Assembly (NCBI GenBank): GCA_905221605.1
Contig: CAJNDS010002585.1
Coordinates: forward strand, 248,001 to 312,000
Direction: 5' to 3'
DNA: 64,000 nucleotides
Source: Symbiodinium natans
Taxonomy: Eukaryota > Sar > Dinophyceae > Suessiales > Symbiodiniaceae
Positions 1 through 8,754 of this stretch are shown here, piece after piece. Position 1 is the stretch's first letter. Every line of letters begins with the position of its first letter. Under the pieces are notes generated by a model. It was not told where the DNA came from. It was given only the letters and a program-made list of their open reading frames with translations, and ran no database searches. The translations under genes were made by a program, and so were the position numbers.

Positions 1-2
1 AT

Positions 3-149
3 GTAAAAGTGTTTAAAATATGTACAGATGTGAACAGGGCTGACATGTTCACAAAGCATTTGCATGAAGCTCGCGCTTCTGCGTTGTTGTCGGCCATGAA
101 CTGTCGGTTCTCGACAGGCAATCACTCACTTGCGTTGGCTGTGACTTGA
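3..149 (+). CDS. C-terminal end of Ty1/copia-type RNase H (partial polyprotein)
   Basis: The frame is open from the window edge to the TGA at 147-149. It contains the segment NRADMFTKHL, preceded by VFKICTD, which matches the conserved N-x-A-D-hydrophobic-x-T-K-x-L signature near the end of copia RNase H domains. About 25 more residues follow, as is usual after that motif. The rest of the pol polyprotein must lie to the left of the window. It acts in the reverse-transcribed particle, removing RNA from RNA-DNA hybrids. It is too short to tell whether the copy is intact. The sequence after the stop (150-460) would then be 3' UTR and LTR, but I see no match to the LTRs at 11.6 and 20.2 kb, so this is a different element. 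Confidence 0.8.
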   Translation, partial: VKVFKICTDVNRADMFTKHLHEARASALLSAMNCRFSTGNHSLALAVT

Positions 150-600
150 AGCCACTGCTAGTGCCCCGCATGTGTTTTCGAAATTCACAAAGCAAGTAAG
201 CCGTTTGAAGAGCCCTTGGGCCGCAGTAAGTGTGAGCCCAACATCTGTGATGTCAACTCTCGCCGGGCAACAATGTAACAAATTTGACTTGTAATGATTT
301 GTAAAGTGCTTCTACTGAGCCGGGTGTGCTGAAGCTCGCCCGCGTGTAGACCACTTGGGCTCGGGAGGCATGTTGAAAACCCTCCCGTCTCAGGTACCTT
401 AGCTGCACATGTTCTTCGTTGCCTCTTTTCCAGAATGAGAGTTTGGAGTTGACTTAATTAAATCTTGATTTGTAATGTGCATCCATGCAAACCTGCAGGG
501 CTCAGATCGCGACTAAAAGTCCGCAACAGTTGTCCTTATTCTCCGCAGAAAGTTTTGGAAAGGAGGGGAGGAAGGAAAGAGGGGAGGGGAGGGATGAGAG
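150..600. other. Non-coding stretch after copia tail, possible LTR
   Basis: There is no convincing ORF. By position this should be the 3' end of the copia-type element that ends its ORF at 149. Its partner LTR is outside the window, so the limits cannot be set. Confidence 0.3.
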
Positions 601-613
601 AGCAAGAGATGGC

Positions 614-617
<4 letters not shown>

Positions 618-698
<81 letters not shown>

Positions 699-728
699 CA
701 GAGCGAAGAAGAGAGAGAGAGAGAGAGG
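618..728. repeat. (GA)n microsatellite
   Basis: A long GA dinucleotide run, interrupted near 694-710, sits in a purine-rich stretch (560-770). ORFs reading RERERE or SLSLSL through it are repeat artefacts. Confidence 0.95.
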
Positions 729-1300
729 GAGATTAACAAAAGAAAAATCTTGAGAGGGAAGGAAAGGAGAGATAAACACATCGAGATGAAGTGGTGTTTT
801 CCCTTTCCCCTTCCTTGGTGTTATATCAGGTAAACAAAAACAATACTAATAGGAAAAGGCTAAAAGCGGCTGAAACAACAATATGGTCATGGGAATATTT
901 ATCAACAAAAGAGTATATTATCGTCTTAATTGAAGCAACACACTTGAAGGCGCTCAGGGTTTGTCATTTCCAGCAGCTCCTGTAGTTAGCGTTATTTATG
1001 TTATTATTGATTTTTTTAAAGTAGTATATTTATCGCAAACACCAGACCCTTAGACGAGGGTTGAATGGAAAACGGAATGAGAGGTAGGTGGCGAAGCCCT
1101 AGGAAAATAAGAGATGTGATGCCAAACATGGGAGCCCTGAGCCGTGAACCGAACTAGCCCTAAGCCATAAATTTTGCCTTAAACCTAAACCCCACAAATT
1201 GTATGTGTGAATTGAACCGTTTAAATAGCAAACAAAAAGGAAGTGCCAAATAGACCCTAAAGGTCCATGCCACAAACCCCTAACCCCTAAACCCTCTCTA

Positions 1301-1327
1301 CCTATATATATATATATATATATATAT
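1301..1327. repeat. (TA)n microsatellite
   Basis: An alternating TA run of about 27 bases inside an AT-rich tract. Confidence 0.9.
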
Positions 1328-1370
1328 TTAAACCTTAATGTGGTCGTCGGGTTTTTTTGCGTTTGCGTGG

Positions 1371-1470
1371 TTCCTAAATCCTAAATCCTAACTCCTAAAC
1401 CCTAAATCCTAAATCCTAAATCCGAAATCCGAAATCCGAAATCCTAAATCCTAAATCCTAAGTCCTAATA
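1371..1470. repeat. Degenerate CCTAAAT telomere-like repeats
   Basis: Heptamers of the form CCTAAAT/CCGAAAT repeat about a dozen times. They are a local variant of CCCTAAA. Confidence 0.8.
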
Positions 1471-1475
1471 TGGGC

Positions 1476-1615
1476 TGTCCGGGGGCCCCCCCGGGACGGG
1501 TTGTCCCGGGGCCCCCCCGCGGGTTGTCCCGGGCCCCGCCGGGTCCCTCCCGAAACAAATGTCCCGGGGCTCCCCCGAAACGCCACCAAGACAGCTGTCC
1601 CGGGGAGCCCGCGGG
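1476..1615. repeat. GC-rich palindromic repeat (CCCGGGG..CCCCGGG type)
   Basis: Several copies of a unit around GTCCCGGGGCCCCC and GGGTTGTCCCGGG occur in tandem. They are strongly self-complementary. No coding sense was found. Confidence 0.7.
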
Positions 1616-1619
1616 ACAC

Positions 1620-2035
1620 CAGGCTTTTTAAAGTCTTTTGCGGCTTTTTCAAGCTATTCGGGGCTGTGGTGGTGCTTTGGGGTAAAATGGAGGGGTCCCG
1701 AAACCGTCGATTCCGGTACTAAAAAACAGCATCTTTCATTGCGGGAGCAGGCAATACCAGGCTCCTTCCTTTGGCCAAGCTTCTTTTGAGGAGCTTTTTG
1801 AAGCATTTTGGGGTTTGTTAAAGCTATTTAGGGGCTGTGCTATTTGGGGCTGTGGTGGTTCTTTGGGGTAAAATAGAGGGGCCCCGAAACCGTCGATTTC
1901 AGTACTAAAAATCAGCATTTTATATTGCCGGAGCAGGCAAATACCAGGCTCCCCCCTTTTTCGGTGTGTTTTTGAAGCTTTTTGTTATTTTTTAAATCTA
2001 TTTGGGGCTGCGGTGGTGCTTTGGGGTAATGCCTG
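1620..2035. repeat. Diverged direct repeat, 2.3 copies of about 175 bp
   Basis: The segment from 1625 (TTTTTAAAG..., GGGGCTGTGGTGGTGCTTTGG, CCGAAACCGTCGATT, GGGAGCAGGCAATACCAGGCTCC) recurs at about 1800-1960 with substitutions and a small internal duplication. A third partial copy lies at 1970-2030. No ORF is conserved across the copies. Confidence 0.8.
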
Positions 2036-2320
2036 TAGGACTTTGGATTTAGGGTTCAGGGCCCTCTCTGGGCGTTTAAGATTTAGGATTGCTCTCTGCA
2101 GCTTTTAAGACTTAGGCGTTCGGGTTTAAGGGCCCTTCTGGGGCGTTTAGGATTTAGGATTCAGGGGCCTCTCTGGAGCTTTCAGGATTTTGGATTTAGG
2201 GTTCAGGGGACTTAAGGCAGTAAGAATTGAAATGGTAGATAAGGTTGCCAAATGAAAGGGATTCTAGGTGGGTGGGGTGATGCCAAACACCCTTGGTGAA
2301 TGCTTGGATCAGAGATGCTG

Positions 2321-2412
2321 AACCCTAAACCCTAAACCCTAAACCCCTAAACCCCTAAACCCCTAATTCCTAAAACCCCCAAACCCCTAAACCCCTAAAC
2401 CCAAAACCCGAA
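2321..2412. repeat. CCCTAAA telomere-like array
   Basis: CCCTAAA and CCCCTAAA units in the C-rich orientation. Confidence 0.9.
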
Positions 2413-2423
2413 ACCCCCACTAG

Positions 2424-2520
2424 GATGTGGCACGCGCACGACGGCTCCGCAATGCGGCACCTCAAGATCGCGGTGCCAGTTGATCGGATTTGGTTGCCCG
2501 GCAGCAACGATGCATACATC
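2424..2520 (+). CDS. Candidate exon: WD40-like repeat segment
   Basis: This island of ordinary codon-like sequence lies between two telomere-like arrays. After a TAG acceptor the frame reads MWHAHDGSAMRHLKIAVPVD and continues RIWLPGSNDAYI. That resembles one WD40 blade: W-x-A-H-D-G-x-x-x-x-x-L, then a V-x-x-I-x-x-x-x-x-D-x-Y-I strand. The frame is closed by a TAG made by the following TTTAGGG array, as expected if the array begins an intron. The island is only about 32 codons long. Its neighbours at 4587 and 6009 also look propeller-like and could be the same gene. Confidence 0.35.
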
Positions 2521-2642
2521 CGGGTTTAGGGTTCAGGGTTCGGGGTTTTGGGGTTTGGGTTTAGGGTTTTGGGTTCGGGGTTTAGGGTTTTGGGTTTAGG
2601 GTTTAGGGTTTAGGGTTTAGGGTTTAGGGTTTAGGGTTTAGG
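2521..2642. repeat. TTTAGGG telomere-like array
   Basis: Tandem TTTAGGG with GTTCGGG and TTTTGGG variants, in the G-rich orientation directly after the candidate exon. Confidence 0.9.
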
Positions 2643-3146
2643 GGAAAACAATGTACTTTTTTTGGGGTGCCCATTCTTAGAGCAGGAAGGCAGCACATTT
2701 CAAGCTTCACTTCTTGTCGTGAGGCCTGCATCACAATGATTTTCCTTTGCGCGTTGCAACAGCCAGGCTGTTCCCTCTAGAAAGCCCTATGAACCGTAAT
2801 TTAAAAACCCTACCATCCCCTATAAGCACTTGAGAAGGACCCGTACACCCCAAACCCCATAAACCCAACAACCCCCTACAAACCCTTACTAAACCCTGAT
2901 TAAGCCCTTATCGAACCCTTCCTGTGCCGAGGTACTATCCGCAGCCCCTCTGCTGCAATGACCTGTAGGTTTGGAGCGTTATAGGGTTTAGGGTTAGAGT
3001 CAGGGTTTGGGGTTTAGGGTTTAGGGTGTAGGGTTCACGGGAACTATATAGGTACCCTAAAGGATCCCTTTGCAGGGGTTTAGGTTTAGGGCGCAGGGCT
3101 TCCTAGGGCTTAGGGGGAGTGAAGGCACCTTGTTCCCTCAACCTGC

Positions 3147-3250
3147 TAAGACTTTACGAAGAGCTTGCAGGTTTTGGCCTTCTTGGAGCACTTAGATCCA
3201 TCACTGTATGGACCCGCCAATTCTCCGACCAGCCCCAGACGAATTAACAA
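3147..3250 (+). CDS. Candidate exon fragment (weak)
   Basis: The frame reads LGALRSITVWTRQFSDQ before a stop. It is in the same orientation as the other propeller-like islands and has an ITVW motif as in WD40 strands. No confident splice sites were found, and an antisense ORF overlaps it. Confidence 0.2.
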
Positions 3251-3552
3251 GTGCAACTTATCAGGTCTTGCTGCAATGAACCCTACGCCGGGCCGATAGC
3301 CTAGGCAAGAGCTCCTGTGCGCGCGGGGAAGCGAAATCCTTGGTGCGAGCCTCAAACCTTGAACCCTAAAACCTAGTCCCTACACCCTGCACTCTTCAGC
3401 GCCGAAACCCTCAGCTGCTAAACCGTAAACTCCTAAACCGAAGCCTTTAAATCCGAACCGTCAAACTCTGAAGCCATAATCCCGGACGGTTCTAAAGTCA
3501 GATTGGTGCCGGAGACTTCGAGGGTTAGAAGGACATAGACTTTGGGATGGGT

Positions 3553-3661
3553 TTCAGGGTTTAGGGTTTAGGGTTTAGGGTTTAGGGTTTAGGGTTTAGG
3601 GTTTCGGGTTTCGGGTTTCGGGTTTCGGGTTTCGGGTTTCGGGTTTAGGGTTTAGGGTTTT
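3553..3661. repeat. TTTAGGG array with internal TTTCGGG block
   Basis: Units of TTTAGGG surround six consecutive TTTCGGG units. The variant is clustered rather than scattered. Confidence 0.9.
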
Positions 3662-3767
3662 GCAGGCTCGCGCAACACCCAAGCCCTTAAGCCTCAAAAC
3701 TTCAGCTAGCCCTATCCCTCCAGTCGTCTTCGCAGTTTCATACGGGCGTTTCCCGAAATTAGGGGGT

Positions 3768-3950
3768 ACCGCTCTTATACCCCCGAATACTAGAATCCTT
3801 ACTATCCCTAAGGCTCCAGATAGCCCAAAGTAGGTATTATTTGCAGACTTTAGACCCCAGTGTAGGTATTATTTGTATACTTGGAGCCCTAGGGTATAGA
3901 CACCCCCAAAAAGAGTACCCCTATATCTTCGGAAACCCCAATTTCGAGCT
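3768..3950. repeat. Degenerate mini-element (ACCCC..GGAAACCCC type)
   Basis: Contains GGGGGTACC...ACCCCCGAATA and duplicated AGTGTAGGTATTATTTG / AAGTAGGTATTATTTGC blocks, and ends ATATCTTCGGAAACCCC. It resembles the family that forms the RCC1-gene intron at 20745-20887. Confidence 0.4.
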
Positions 3951-3963
3951 GAGGGCTTTCAGG

Positions 3964-4145
3964 CTAGGGTTTAGGGCTTAGGGCTTAGCGCTTAGGGCTT
4001 AGGGCTTAGGGCTTAGGGCTTATGGCTTAGGGCTTAGGGCTTAGGGCGTAGGGCGTAGGGCGTAGGGCGTAGGGCGTAGGGTTTAGGGTTTAGGGTTTAG
4101 GGTTTAGGGTTTAGGGTTTAGGGTTTAGGGTTTAGGGTTTAGGGT
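3964..4145. repeat. Block-structured variant array: TTAGGGC, then GTAGGGC, then TTTAGGG
   Basis: Three successive homogeneous blocks are seen: about ten CTTAGGG units, five CGTAGGG units, then nine TTTAGGG units. Confidence 0.9.
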
Positions 4146-4586
4146 CTTCCTTCATCTCCCACAAAGCTGACGTGCAAATCCCGCAGACAGCAAGCCCCCT
4201 CAACTACAAAACCCAACACCCCCTACACTCCCAAACCCCTACACACCCAAGTCCCTAAACTCGGAACCCTAAGGCTCCAAGGTTTAGGATGTAGGGTTTA
4301 GGGTTTAGGGTTTAGGGTTTCAAGGTTTTTGGGCCCAAAGGCCATATGATAACAGGTTTTTGGGGGTCAGTTTGAGCCTAGGGGGGGGTAACATACCTAC
4401 TACTACTTGGAGGTTCATAACCCAATTATAACTGCACTTCCAAGCCAATGAAAACCTTATTAGGGTATTTAGGGCTTATATGTGGGGTATAACTACACTG
4501 ATAATGGGCTACTAACCTTTAAACCCTAAACCCTAAACCCTAAACACCAAACCCTAAACCAAAAAAGGGCCGTGGAAAATTTCGAG

Positions 4587-4661
4587 GTCTCACCTCTCAC
4601 CTGACCGTGTGGAGTGTGGACGCCCTGGCGTCCGACGCAGGCGCAACTGATCCCTGGGGAC
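4587..4661 (+). CDS. Candidate exon: WD40-like segment
   Basis: After an AG the frame reads LTSHLTVWSVDALASDAGAT, followed by DPWG. The LTVWSVDA string is typical of the end of a WD40 blade. The island is flanked by CCCTAAA repeats on the left and TTTAGGG repeats on the right. It is short and unsupported by transcripts. Confidence 0.3.
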
Positions 4662-5093
4662 GGGGGGGTGGGGTGTAGGATTTAGGGTTTATGGTTTAGG
4701 GTTTAGGGCTTAGGGTTTAGGGTCTAGGTTTAGGGTTTACGGCTAGGGTTTAGGGGTTTCTTGGGGGGGGGGGGGGGGGCTTCTGGTTTACTTGTAGGGC
4801 TTAGGATTTGGGGTTTTGGTCTTAGGGTTTATTGGGTTTCTGGGTTGAGGTTGTTTCGTGCACGTACAGTGACCGATCGCCCCAGCAAAGCGCAACTAAT
4901 CCCCATCTTTAAGCTATCTTTCCATGAGTGCATTGCATGTTCACACGTTTTTTGTACACCATTCTCATCCGCTGCTTGTATTTGTAGGGGTTTGACTCTT
5001 TTCTGTATAGGTTACGCTGGGGGGCAGAGCTTTCTAGCATGTAGGTCGGGCCTGAAATCTCGGTTTTCCGCCGCGATAAGTGATACTGGCCCT

Positions 5094-5225
5094 TAGAGTT
5101 CTGCAATGCCCAAATGGGTGGTGGTCAACATTCTGGTCCTTTTTTGGATCCCTATTATAATACGGCACCTAATAACTAATCTTAGGGTACCCCAAAAGGG
5201 ATCATAATTGTGACATCCACCCAAA
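5094..5225. repeat. Palindromic mini-element, TTCTCTAAATTAGGRYCC-like family
   Basis: The left part GTCCTTTTTTGGATCCC...ACGGCACC pairs in outline with GGGTACCCCAAAAGGGATC on the right. Related copies are at 48066-48165 and 50009-50108. Confidence 0.45.
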
Positions 5226-5292
5226 GGCCCGAATAAGCCTGAAGCCCTCAACCGGAGGAGACCAACCTGTGTGGCAAAAGTCGTCATCGCAG

Positions 5293-5337
5293 ATGGTCAT
5301 GGCACTGGCGGGCGATCGCCAGAACATCTATGCTGCT
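5293..5337 (+). CDS. Candidate exon: propeller-like segment
   Basis: A CAG acceptor is followed by MVMALAGDRQNIYAA and then TAG. The gd-x-x-x-I-Y-A pattern is that of a beta-propeller strand, and the exon-like island at 6009 would continue it. The intron between them would be mostly CCCTAAA repeats. Confidence 0.3.
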
Positions 5338-5998
5338 TAGCCCCACACATGGGTTCCCCTAATCCCTAAACCCTGAACCCTGAACCCTAAACCCTGAACC
5401 CTAAACCCTGAACCCTAAACCCTTTTGTGGAGGGTTGTTGAGGCTTCTATCAGGCTTCGGGCTTGGCGTATATAACCGGGAAGCGTCAGAGTAGGCCCTC
5501 CTTCCCTTCTTTGTTGAGGTTTAGGTTCACTTTTAAACCAAGAAAGGGTTTCGGGTGTGGCGTTTGGGGTTTAGGGTTACTCTTGGGTCTAGAACACTAT
5601 AGAGCCCCTGAACTGCCCCGAAAAGGGGCTGTTTAAGTCTGGCACTTTGGACTGCGTGTATGTGTTTTGCATATAAGGCCTGGGGGTCTTAACCCTACAC
5701 CCTACACCCCAAACCCTAAACCCTACATTATAAGCCCTAAACCCTAGCCCTAAACCTGACGGGTTTAGGGGGTTTTCAGCCCAGACCCGCAAAGGAAGCT
5801 TTCTTCCTTTATGATACGCTTTCTTTGACCCTGGGTCTTGGTCTTCCCCGCACACCCCGCACTCAGAGGGTTTAGGGTAACCCTAAACCCTAAACCCAAA
5901 CCCTCAACCCTCAACTCTATCAACCCTCAACCCTATCAACCCTCAACCTTAAACCCTAAACCTTAAACCCTAAACCCTAAACCCTAAACCCTAAACCT
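5338..5998. repeat. CCCTAAA/TTTAGGG tracts in a probable intron
   Basis: Telomere-like tracts at 5357-5423, 5560-5580, 5690-5770 and 5871-5998 are separated by short non-coding sequence. The whole block lies between two propeller-like exon islands in the same direction. Confidence 0.6.
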
Positions 5999-6008
5999 GA
6001 GGCCCGAG

Positions 6009-6087
6009 TCGGGAGTAGCATCCTGGCGTGGGACGGGAAGCATGGCAAGGAGCTCTGGTGCAGTGAGCGCTCAGGCAGCATGTCCCT
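6009..6087 (+). CDS. Candidate exon: PQQ/WD40-type propeller blade
   Basis: After a GAG acceptor the frame reads GSSILAWDGKHGKELWC and then SERSGSMSL. The I-L-A-W-D-x-K-x-G-K-E-L-W string matches the A-x-D-x-x-T-G-K-x-x-W signature of PQQ-type propeller repeats. Joined to the island ending GDRQNIYAA at 5337, it gives a nearly complete blade. The frame is closed by the TTTAG of the following array. Confidence 0.45.
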
Positions 6088-6176
6088 TTAGGGTTTAGGG
6101 TTTAGGGTTTAGGGTTTAGGGTTTAGGGTTTAGGGTTTAGGGTTTAGGGTTTAGGGTTTAGGGTTTAGGGTCTAGG
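6088..6176. repeat. TTTAGGG array, about 12 units
   Basis: Near-perfect TTTAGGG units directly follow the candidate exon. Confidence 0.95.
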
Positions 6177-6180
6177 GTCG

Positions 6181-6290
6181 GGATGTTCCCCCCTTATACT
6201 AACAGTCCTTAGATAATTAGGAATTCGAGTACCCCCTAGAATCCCTATTAAGGACTGTTAGCCTAGGGATGGACATCCCAAAGTCTATCC
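6181..6290. repeat. Inverted-repeat mini-element, ACAGTCCTTA family
   Basis: TGTTCCCCCCTTATACTAAC-AGTCCTTA on the left pairs with TAAGGACTGTTAGCCTAGGG...ACATCCC on the right. Other copies are at 24512-24598, 37495-37580 and, disrupted by telomere-like repeats, 53697-53815. Confidence 0.75.
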
Positions 6291-6337
6291 CTTATGCTCA
6301 CTACAGGGGTCGGAATAATCACTAATAGAACTCCCCT

Positions 6338-6460
6338 ACAGGGTGGGGCCCCCTTACTATACTAACTGTAGTTAAGGGACTTATAACCTAACTTAGGGTC
6401 CTTATAACCCAATTTAGGGCCCTTATAACTCTACTTATAACTAGGGGGCCCCACCCTGTA
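6338..6460. repeat. Inverted-repeat mini-element with ACAGGGTGGGGCCCCC ends
   Basis: The ends ACAGGGTGGGGCCCCC and GGGGGCCCCACCCTGT are perfect inverted repeats about 120 bases apart. The interior contains TTATAACT-type repeats. Confidence 0.85.
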
Positions 6461-6947
6461 TGGTCGCTCTAAAATTATACTACAACAACCCCCCTCCCCC
6501 CCCCGCCCCCAAACCCCTCATAGTATTAAGGCCCCTGCCATGGCGTGCACTCCCCGTACATCGCTTACCAAGAGGACTCTGTAGATCATCTTAACCGGAG
6601 CCCTTAGCTGTTGGATGTAGGCAAAAGTTTACTTTAGGCTTATGAACTTAAAGCCACAAAAAAAATCCCCAAACCCCAACAACCCCAAGTTTCCGAACTT
6701 GCTCAGGCATGAAGAGCTACCTCGCCTTCCTACGCTGCCGACCTTCCTCCAACTGGACTGCAGACCGTTGTTTCTATCCTAAAAAAGCCACAAAAAAAGC
6801 CACAGACCCCCCCAAATTAGAGTTTAGGGTTTAAGGGTTTGGGGATGCAGAGCTGGGGTACAAGCCCGATGCCCTCAACTACTCCCAGCCCCTTCGGGGC
6901 ATCTGAGTCGCTACTATACTTAGGTTTTTGGTTTCGCCTTGGGTTAG

Positions 6948-7045
6948 TGGGGGGGGCGGGGTGGGGGTCGGGGGGGGTGGGGGTCGGGGGGGGTGGGGGT
7001 CGGGGGGGGTGGGGGTCGGGGGGGGTGGGGGGGTGGGGGGTGGTC
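6948..7045. repeat. G-rich 16-bp tandem repeat
   Basis: About five copies of a GGGGGGTGGGGGTCGG unit. Proline- or glycine-rich ORFs across it are artefacts. It is likely to form G-quadruplexes. Confidence 0.85.
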
Positions 7046-7049
7046 TTAT

Positions 7050-7680
7050 GCTTTCGGTACTTCTCACTTATCACTTATCACTCTACAATAAACTGCCTAT
7101 GTTTCCCCCCCTGCCCCTCGAGTTAGTCGGGGTAGTTGGGGCATCTTGACAGGGGTACTTGTTTTGGCCTGCGGCTACTTCAGAAGCATCCGCTTGCTAC
7201 TTGCAATTCGAGAATTTACGGTTTAGGGTTTAGGGTTTGGGGTTTAGGGTGTAGGGTTTAGGGTTTAGAGTTCGGGTTTAGGGTAAAACTGACTGAAGTC
7301 TGTTGCGTTGAAGGTGAAGCGAGACGGTCGGTGCGTTCAATGAATGAAAGTCTGTTGCACGGCATGCGGGTGTAGAACCTTTTAAGAATCACTAGAATTT
7401 GCTGCCAGATGCCGTCAAATGTGGGCATTCCAAGCTGTGAATGCGGAATCAGGAACAGAGGGCGCCTTCGGGCAGCGGCGCGGGAGGTTACAGCGTGGCT
7501 CTGGGTTTATGAGTAGGGTCGTGTGTATCCCCCGAGAAAGTCCTGGTAAATAACAAAACCGTGCCCTCTACGCTAAAAGACCTTACAAACTGCACAGGAA
7601 CTTGTCCTACAATGCCATCCCTTCCACCTTTTAGCCTTAAAACCCCTTCCTACACTCTCTTCAACACCATTAACACTATA
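7050..7680. other. No recognisable gene
   Basis: Mixed sequence with a short TTTAGGG-like tract at 7217-7286. Short duplicated words such as GTCTGTTGC at about 7298 and 7352 occur. No frame stands out. Confidence 0.4.
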
Positions 7681-7949
7681 GACCCTAAACCCTTAAACCC
7701 TTAAACCCTTAAACCCTTAAACCCTTAAACCCTTAAACCCTTAAACCCTTAAACCCTTAAACCCTTAAACCCTTGAACCCTTAAACCCTTAAACCCTTAA
7801 ACCCTTAAACCCTTAAACCCTTAAACCTTAAACCCTTAAACCCTTAAACCCTTAAACCCTTAAACCCTTAAACCCTTAAACCCTTAAACCTTAAACCCTT
7901 AAACCCTTAAACCCTTAAACCCTTAAACCCTTAAACCCTTAAACCCTAT
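7680..7949. repeat. Homogeneous 8-bp CCCTTAAA array
   Basis: About 33 copies of the octamer CCCTTAAA, with only a few one-base deviations. It is a longer and more uniform array than most of the true heptamer tracts in the window. Confidence 0.95.
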
Positions 7950-7997
7950 ACCCTAAAGTTTGTCAGCACTCCTTTAGGGTTGCGAAGTCCTCCATGC

Positions 7998-8072
7998 AAT
8001 AGAAGGATTCCGATCTGCTGTACGTCGGTGCTGGCAGCTGGCTTCTCGCGCTGCTCCTCGCTCCGGCAGTGG
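7998..8072 (+). CDS. Candidate exon fragment (weak)
   Basis: An AG is followed by KDSDLLYVGAGSWLLALLLA and then PAVG. The end is a G that could pair with a GT from the following GTTTAGGG array. It is propeller-like at best (LLYVGAGSWLLAL), and may be chance. Confidence 0.2.
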
Positions 8073-8246
8073 GAGGTTTAGGGTTTAGGGTTTCGGGTTT
8101 AGGGTTTAGGGGTTTAGGGGTTTAGGGGTTTAGGGGTTTAGGGGTTTAGGGGTTTAGGGGTTTAGGGGTTTAGGGGTTTGGGGTTTAGAGTTTAGGGGTT
8201 TAGGGTTCAGAGTTTAGGGTTTAGGGTTTAGGGTTTAGGGTTGAGT
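8073..8246. repeat. TTTAGGGG 8-bp variant array
   Basis: About ten TTTAGGGG octamers are flanked by normal TTTAGGG heptamers. Confidence 0.9.
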
Positions 8247-8549
8247 CGAAGCCAAGAGGTCCTGGGGCTTCTCAACGTTGAGGGTTTAGGACTGAGGGCC
8301 TTGATGAAATTGCTAAACCTTGCTTGCACCCAAACCCCAAACCCTAAGCCCTTATCCCAAACCCGAAGCCCCAACCCCAATCCCTAAACCCCAAGCCCTA
8401 AACCCTAAACACTAATTCCTAAACCCCTATGCCGAAAACCGGAACCCCAAATCCATGCTGTTTTTTTTTTCTCCGGGACGAGCGCGTGGAGATGATCGTA
8501 CCGCGCTAGCAGCCCATGGAGCAGTGCGATAAAGAAATGCGTAAACTAG

Positions 8550-8742
8550 GGTTTAGGGTTTATTAGGGCCTTAGGGCCTTGGGGCCTTAGGGCTGAGGGC
8601 TTAGGGCCTTAGGGCTTAGAGCTTAGGGCTTAGGGCTTAGGGCTTAGGGCCTTAGGGCCTTAGGGCTGAGGGCTGAGGGCCTTAGGGCCTTAGGGCTTAG
8701 GGCTTAGGGCTTAGGGCTTAGGGCCTAGGGCCTAGGGCCATG
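8550..8742. repeat. TTAGGGC / TTAGGGCC variant array
   Basis: Mixed TTAGGGC and TTAGGGCC units in runs, with GCTGAGG interruptions. Confidence 0.9.
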
Positions 8743-8754
8743 GGTTTGGGTGAG

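Noticed and set aside
465-833. ORFs over the GA repeat (RERERE / SLSLSL)
   Set aside because: They are produced by the dinucleotide run and have no independent coding signal.
2321-2642. A real chromosome end
   Set aside because: Arrays occur throughout the window in both orientations, with genes on both sides, so none marks a terminus.
6817-7149. Pro-rich and Gly-rich ORFs on both strands
   Set aside because: They are generated by the 16-bp G-rich minisatellite.
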